Shown here piece by piece: positions 63,901 through 64,000 of a DNA stretch of 64,000 nt (positions are counted from its first letter, which is position 1; each line of letters opens with the position of its first letter). The notes beneath the pieces were generated by a model that saw only the letters and a program-made list of their open reading frames with translations, did no database searches and was not told where the DNA came from. Position numbers and translations under genes: made by a program. Source of the DNA: an uncultured Aquimarina sp. GTDB lineage: Bacteria; Bacteroidota; Bacteroidia; Flavobacteriales; Flavobacteriaceae. The stretch is from assembly GCA_947498935.1 (NCBI GenBank), contig CANMMM010000022.1:1-64000 (forward strand), given 5' to 3'.

Positions 63901-64000
63901 TGTCTAATGCCTTTAAAGTTACACCAGAACACGGTGCTATTACTGTAAGTGTTTTTAGATCTAATAAGCAGGTTATTCTACCACTTATCAACGAAAAAGA
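60963..64000 (+). CDS. hybrid two-component system sensor kinase (partial, runs off the window)
   Basis: At least 1012 residues, open to the window edge. The signal peptide is [20 protein letters not shown] onward, cut near YGQQ. Residues about 25-690 form a Reg_prop beta-propeller with repeats of the form [52 protein letters not shown]_Y domain follows ([34 protein letters not shown]), then a membrane helix ([20 protein letters not shown]), a HisKA domain with [20 protein letters not shown] and the start of an HATPase domain. Receiver and AraC-type domains are expected beyond the edge. Divergent from the xyl genes, it is probably their xylose or xylan-oligosaccharide sensor. Confidence 0.93.
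   Translation, partial: [1012 protein letters not shown]

Overview
The window is AT-rich and looks like the chromosome of a marine Flavobacteriaceae-type Bacteroidota. The evidence is: type IX secretion (T9SS) sorting domains of type A and type B, PorP/SprF-family proteins, STN/CarboxypepD-plug TonB receptors with FecI/FecR, a hybrid two-component sensor with a Reg_prop propeller, TIGR03643 and DUF2452 proteins, and promoters of the TTTG-N17-23-TAnnTTTG type. No rRNA, CRISPR array, phage or complete insertion sequence was seen.

Layout. 1-0.7 kb: a probable structured RNA with its own terminator. 0.7-2.6 kb: a WYL regulator with an operator-like palindrome, and divergent from it a more GC-rich, ORF-poor, highly self-complementary stretch. 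2.6-9.3 kb: a signalling locus with a small lipoprotein, two TPR lipoprotein histidine kinases whose kinase halves are almost identical, a response regulator and a sigma factor. The last two share a palindrome at exactly the same distance from their promoters. 9.3-11.1 kb: an unknown protein and an aldose-epimerase-like protein. 11.1-20.5 kb: a duplicated divergent module of PKD-rich T9SS type B surface protein plus PorP/SprF protein. 21-26 kb: a TetR/DUF3995 divergon with a perfect 20-bp palindrome, a methyltransferase, an Fe(II)/2OG hydroxylase and a secreted M28 peptidase. 26.3-33.5 kb: a six-gene operon of coiled-coil protein, PspA-like membrane protein, solute-binding/OmpA fusion, NitT/TauT-type ABC permease and ATPase, and an AAA ATPase. 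This is the most interesting undercharacterised system here. 33.8-37.7 kb: membrane protein, secreted phosphoesterase, two orphan small transcription units, a tRNA-Arg(UCU)-like gene and a tRNA-like remnant. 38.2-42.8 kb: FecI-FecR-TonB receptor and a lipoprotein. 44-53 kb: a choice-of-anchor-I lipoprotein, era, an OmpA/PD40 protein, a possible acquired GNAT-LysE cassette, TIGR03643-DUF2452, a SPOUT methyltransferase and galM. 53.3-64 kb: a xylose locus (tkt halves, transaldolase, transporter, xylA, xylB) divergent from a hybrid two-component sensor that runs off the window.

Two dispersed repeat families run through the intergenic spaces. One has nine copies of an 85-91 bp element that folds as a cloverleaf: a closing stem GCGTTA/TAACGC and three hairpins, with compensatory base changes between copies. 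The other is a MITE-like element whose best copy is 158 bp with perfect 12-bp terminal inverted repeats.

Working together: xylose is imported by a proton-coupled sugar porter, isomerised by XylA, phosphorylated by XylB and passed to transketolase and transaldolase. The divergent hybrid sensor is the obvious candidate regulator. The TPR kinases very probably feed the adjacent response regulator, which may activate its own gene and the sigma-factor gene through the shared palindrome.
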